Positions 4,732 to 7,155 of a stretch of 7,155 bases of DNA are shown one piece after another. A program made the translations under genes and the position numbers. The notes beneath the pieces are model-generated. The model was not told the DNA's origin, made no database searches, and saw nothing but the letters and a program-made list of their open reading frames with translations. Source of the stretch: UBA5009 sp038043185. GTDB lineage: Bacteria; Bdellovibrionota; Bdellovibrionia; Bdellovibrionales; Bdellovibrionaceae. Where the stretch lies: assembly GCA_038043185.1 (NCBI GenBank), contig JBBTCO010000040.1, positions 1 through 7,155 of the forward strand. Reading direction: 5' to 3'. How positions within the stretch are numbered: position 1 is the first letter of the stretch; each line of letters opens with the position of its first letter.

Positions 4732-6117
4732 GCAACCGTAGATTTGTAAGGGCGTTCGTCGAATATTATTTTTTTTATTTAACTGATAGGCGATTTGTTC
4801 AAGGTAGTTCACCGAAAAACTTTTAATAAATTCAAAACGCAGTAGTTCTTTTTTAAAAAGATCTTCGAAATGGGAATTGACGACCAAAATTTGACTGCAA
4901 TCAGAAGGATTTAAATTTCCCATCATTTCAGCAGTGATTGGAATAATTTGTGGACGGGATTTTTCAATAAAAATTTCTGGAATCCAGCTTAATGTTTCAT
5001 TGATGTTATAAACGCGAATGATTTTTGGATTCTCGTCCAAAAACCTCGCCAATCCCAAAATATTTTTTTGCGCCGGTGAAAAACTTGCGGGTATAAATAA
5101 AAATAAATTGAGTAGGCAAAGGCTTCGCCAGCGCCAAGGGCGTTTGGATCTTTCAGAATAGAGCAGTTGAACAAGCCGAGCCATAAAAAACACCAGCAGT
5201 GGAATAATAGAAATTAAAAAACGCTCGAATTTTTGCGGAAATAAAGAGTGAAGAAAAACAAACAAAGTTATGAAAATAATGTTAAGTCGTTGGGTCTTCA
5301 AATGAGACTTCCAAAAATCGACGGGGTATTTCATAATAAAAAAGGGCGCAAATGTTATAGCCAAAATCATCAGGGGATAATAAGTCCAAGGTTCATTGCC
5401 GTACTCTTGGCCATGTTCAAAATTATAAGTTGTTACAGCCAGCAATGAGTAATGAAACTGACCGCGCAAAAAATAATCTGGAATTCCGCTAAGAATTAAA
5501 AAAGCAAATCCTAAGCCAGCGCTGGCAAAAAAATGTTTTGGCTTTCGTTTTAAAAGGCTCAGAATCAATAATCCTAAGGCACATATTCCCACTTGCTGCC
5601 GTAAAATAAAAGCAATGGATACCCAGATCGTTGCCAAAAGCAAATCCTTGAGTCGTTCGTTTTGGTCATAGCGAATTCCGTAAGCAACGGCCAGCGCCAA
5701 CCAAGGTGCCGCCAGGGATTCATACATAGGCCGTGTTAAAATAAAAGGAATTGCAAAATAAAACCCAAATAAAAGCCAATACATTTTTTTTTCATTCAAA
5801 GTAACGCTGGATAAAATATGGATCGACCAGACCATTACCGCCAAATTGAGCAAGCCAAGAATCAAGATAACACAACGGTATTGTGAGTAAGCAGATTCGA
5901 AACCGATTTGTTGAGCGACTTGGGCGACGGCATGCATGGGCAGTATTTGTAAAGGCGATTTGACATCATCACTTTGCACAAGAGTCTTAACTGAGGAAGT
6001 TTGCGCTGGTAAATAGCGGATCATTGCCGTCCAATATTCATCGGAAGCCATAAAGCCATCATTGATCAGGAAAACAAGAAAATACACAAGGCCAACGGAA
6101 AGACAAATTTTTTTCAT
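4720..6117 (-). CDS. GT-C fold glycosyltransferase, GT22/Alg9-PIG-B-like, multi-pass membrane protein
   Basis: From the ATG at 6117 this is a 465-residue integral membrane protein. The numbering here counts a possible TTG start two codons earlier (6123) as residue 1. About ten hydrophobic segments fall between residues 6 and 348, followed by a roughly 115-residue soluble tail. Motifs fit the GT-C clan: an acidic loop after helix 1, NDGFMASDEYW (21-31), with D28/E29 as catalytic candidates; a SPLQILP loop (56-62); LTRPMYESL (129-137); RQQVG (175-179); YNFEHGQEYGNEPWTYYPL (233-251), which resembles the 'N...G....YG..PW..Y' signature of GT22 mannosyltransferases; and PQKFERFL (296-303), like the 'PHKEERF' motif there. 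GT22 enzymes transfer mannose from a polyprenyl-phosphate donor onto lipid-linked glycans or GPI anchors; donor and acceptor here are unknown. The ATG has GGGA abutting it, so the start is uncertain. The protease gene lies about 50 bp upstream on the same strand. Confidence 0.8.
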   Translation of the reverse strand: MKKICLSVGLVYFLVFLINDGFMASDEYWTAMIRYLPAQTSSVKTLVQSDDVKSPLQILPMHAVAQVAQQIGFESAYSQYRCVILILGLLNLAVMVWSIHILSSVTLNEKKMYWLLFGFYFAIPFILTRPMYESLAAPWLALAVAYGIRYDQNERLKDLLLATIWVSIAFILRQQVGICALGLLILSLLKRKPKHFFASAGLGFAFLILSGIPDYFLRGQFHYSLLAVTTYNFEHGQEYGNEPWTYYPLMILAITFAPFFIMKYPVDFWKSHLKTQRLNIIFITLFVFLHSLFPQKFERFLISIIPLLVFFMARLVQLLYSERSKRPWRWRSLCLLNLFLFIPASFSPAQKNILGLARFLDENPKIIRVYNINETLSWIPEIFIEKSRPQIIPITAEMMGNLNPSDCSQILVVNSHFEDLFKKELLRFEFIKSFSVNYLEQIAYQLNKKNNIRRTPLQIYGCKKS

Positions 6118-6165
6118 TCCCAAAGCATCGCTAATAAATTTTCACAGGTCAAAAAGATAAGAACT

Positions 6166-7056
6166 TTATTTTAATTTTTTAAGATTTTCGATGATCCATG
6201 GGGAATAATCAACGGCGTTGTCATAGGCAAGTACCGAGTTTTCACAGTTGGTTTTCACGCTATGATATTCCGCTAAAAATCCAACAACCCCTGCAACTTT
6301 ATATGAATTATTTACTTTAATTAAGAGGGGACCACCAGAGTCACCAACACATCCACCGCGACTATTTCTTTGGTTAACGACAAGATAACCGCTTTGGTTC
6401 AAAACCTGAATGTCAGATAGAGTTCTAAATGTTTCGCGAAGTTCAGGAAGTTTTTTTTCAATGGTTTTAGTACGGCCGTAACCAATTTGCACGATTTCCG
6501 TGCTTGATTGCAACTCGCCGGCTTGAGCCAACTGAACGGGTTGGTAGGGCGGAGGTGCATTTGCTTCTAGTTTTACTAAAGCTAAATCATTGTTCGCGCG
6601 ATCAGTGAACTTCCCTGATGGCCCAGGAGTATTGTCTGCCCAGCCTGGATGCGTGATAATCTGTTCGGCCTTATAAATAAGCTTGTTATTCATGCCCCCG
6701 CTGCAAAGAACAGTATTGTGAAAAAACACTTCCACAGAAGTGTTTTCGCCATCCACACAATGTGCTGCTGTCAAAAACACTCGTCGCGATATTAATGTGC
6801 CGGTGCAAACAGAAATGCCTTTATCAGAAGTAACCCAAAGCAAAGCGACGTGTTTTTTTCTGGGATTATTAAATTCGACTTTTTCCCCGCCAACAATGCC
6901 GTCACGAAAACAACCGCGCTCGACATCATAGAGTTTTCGCAGTTCTTCAGAAGTAAAGCCTGAATCGTCTTCTTCGGGGTGATAGCGAACTTCAGTTCTA
7001 TCTGCTTTATGACAACAAGCTAATGCAAGGAAAGTCACAAATAAGATAAATTTCAT
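6166..7056 (-). CDS. secreted S1 family (chymotrypsin-fold) serine protease lipoprotein
   Basis: This 296-residue protein has a very short signal peptide ending in LALACC. C14 (ALAC) or C15 is the likely lipidated cysteine, giving a membrane-anchored protease. A roughly 40-residue acidic propeptide leads to IVGGE (54-58), the mature N-terminus in this family. The triad is complete: H99 in TAAHC (96-100), D157 in NNDLAL (155-160) and S240 in GDSGGP (238-243). C84-C100 matches the conserved disulfide around the catalytic histidine, and C236-C271 the one near the active serine. The residue equivalent to chymotrypsin 189, six before S240, is G234 rather than Asp, so trypsin-type Lys/Arg preference is unlikely and a hydrophobic or elastase-like preference is inferred. 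The bond before I54 is G53-I54, not the usual Arg/Lys-Ile, so zymogen processing must differ. A strong G-rich ribosome binding site sets the start. Families of this type are expanded in predatory Bdellovibrio. Confidence 0.92.
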   Translation of the reverse strand: MKFILFVTFLALACCHKADRTEVRYHPEEDDSGFTSEELRKLYDVERGCFRDGIVGGEKVEFNNPRKKHVALLWVTSDKGISVCTGTLISRRVFLTAAHCVDGENTSVEVFFHNTVLCSGGMNNKLIYKAEQIITHPGWADNTPGPSGKFTDRANNDLALVKLEANAPPPYQPVQLAQAGELQSSTEIVQIGYGRTKTIEKKLPELRETFRTLSDIQVLNQSGYLVVNQRNSRGGCVGDSGGPLLIKVNNSYKVAGVVGFLAEYHSVKTNCENSVLAYDNAVDYSPWIIENLKKLK

Positions 7057-7060
7057 TTTT

Positions 7061-7065
7061 CCCCC
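7061..7065 (-). promoter_or_regulatory. G-rich ribosome binding site of the protease gene
   Basis: GGGGG, read on the minus strand and followed by AAAA and then ATG (7056), gives a GGGGGA purine block with close spacing. It is the most distinct Shine-Dalgarno-like site in the window and supports the ATG at 7056 as the start. It is unusual in being a run of five G rather than AGGAGG. Confidence 0.6.
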
Positions 7066-7099
7066 ATTTAGGTCAGAGCTGGTTTTAACAAAAGTTTGG

Positions 7100-7105
7100 A
7101 TTATT
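7100..7105 (-). promoter_or_regulatory. possible -10 element of the protease gene
   Basis: AATAAT on the minus strand matches the TATAAT consensus at 5 of 6 positions. It would give a start near 7093 and a leader of roughly 36 nt. There is no good -35 box at 16-18 bp (a TTTACA lies only 12 bp away), so the assignment is weak. Confidence 0.25.
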
Positions 7106-7140
7106 CTCTAGTAAGACTGTAAAAATCGATAAAATCAGAC

Positions 7141-7155
7141 AAAAAAAGGGATTTT
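7141..7155 (-). terminator. possible 3' arm and T-tract of a terminator cut by the right edge
   Basis: Entering from the right on the minus strand the sequence is AAAATCCC followed by seven T. This looks like the descending arm and U-tract of an intrinsic terminator whose other arm (something like GGGATTTT) would lie beyond 7155. It would end a minus-strand gene upstream of the protease. Half of the structure is missing, so this is a guess. Confidence 0.2.

Noticed and set aside
6129..6165. Terminator between the protease and glycosyltransferase genes.
   Set aside because: The gap is A/T-rich with T-runs but no stable inverted repeat. A TTGACC box there lacks a good -10 partner, so neither a terminator nor a promoter is supported.

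Overview
The window reads as chromosome from a moderately AT-rich Gram-negative bacterium. It holds two different lipobox signal peptides, an S1 (chymotrypsin-type) serine protease lipoprotein, a bacterial GT22-like membrane glycosyltransferase and a tandem SPFH pair. That mix fits Bdellovibrionota (Bdellovibrio and relatives) well. The placement is inferred from gene content and protein style; no phylogenetic marker was compared.

Layout: six complete protein genes and one partial tRNA. At the left edge is tRNA-Asp(GTC) on the minus strand, cut by the window, with its own sigma70-type promoter. Next, all on the minus strand, come an RhlE-type DEAD-box RNA helicase (163-1458) and, upstream of it, two tandem SPFH/band-7 membrane proteins (3392 down to 1538). 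The SPFH genes are one nucleotide apart and form a clear operon, which may read on into the helicase. A 124-bp divergent intergenic region separates them from a plus-strand lipoprotein (3517-4683). That protein carries what looks like a divergent lysozyme-superfamily (GH46-like) catalytic core. A stem-loop with a T7 tract ends this gene and overlaps the last codons of the convergent minus-strand gene, a multi-pass GT-C/GT22-like glycosyltransferase (4720-6117). About 50 bp further upstream on the minus strand is a secreted lipoprotein protease of the chymotrypsin fold (6166-7056). It has an intact catalytic triad but an unusual activation site and primary specificity pocket.

Functionally the window splits into RNA metabolism (tRNA-Asp, helicase), inner-membrane organisation (the SPFH pair) and cell envelope or extracellular chemistry (lipoprotein hydrolase candidate, lipid-linked sugar transferase, lipoprotein protease). 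I see no CRISPR array, transposon, prophage or obvious defence locus. The items most worth checking are the putative cell-wall hydrolase lipoprotein, the eukaryote-like GT22 enzyme, the atypical S1 protease, and several small RNA-level structures: an intercistronic hairpin, a tandem 9-bp repeat, a possible leaderless start, and mini-ORFs overlapping gene starts.
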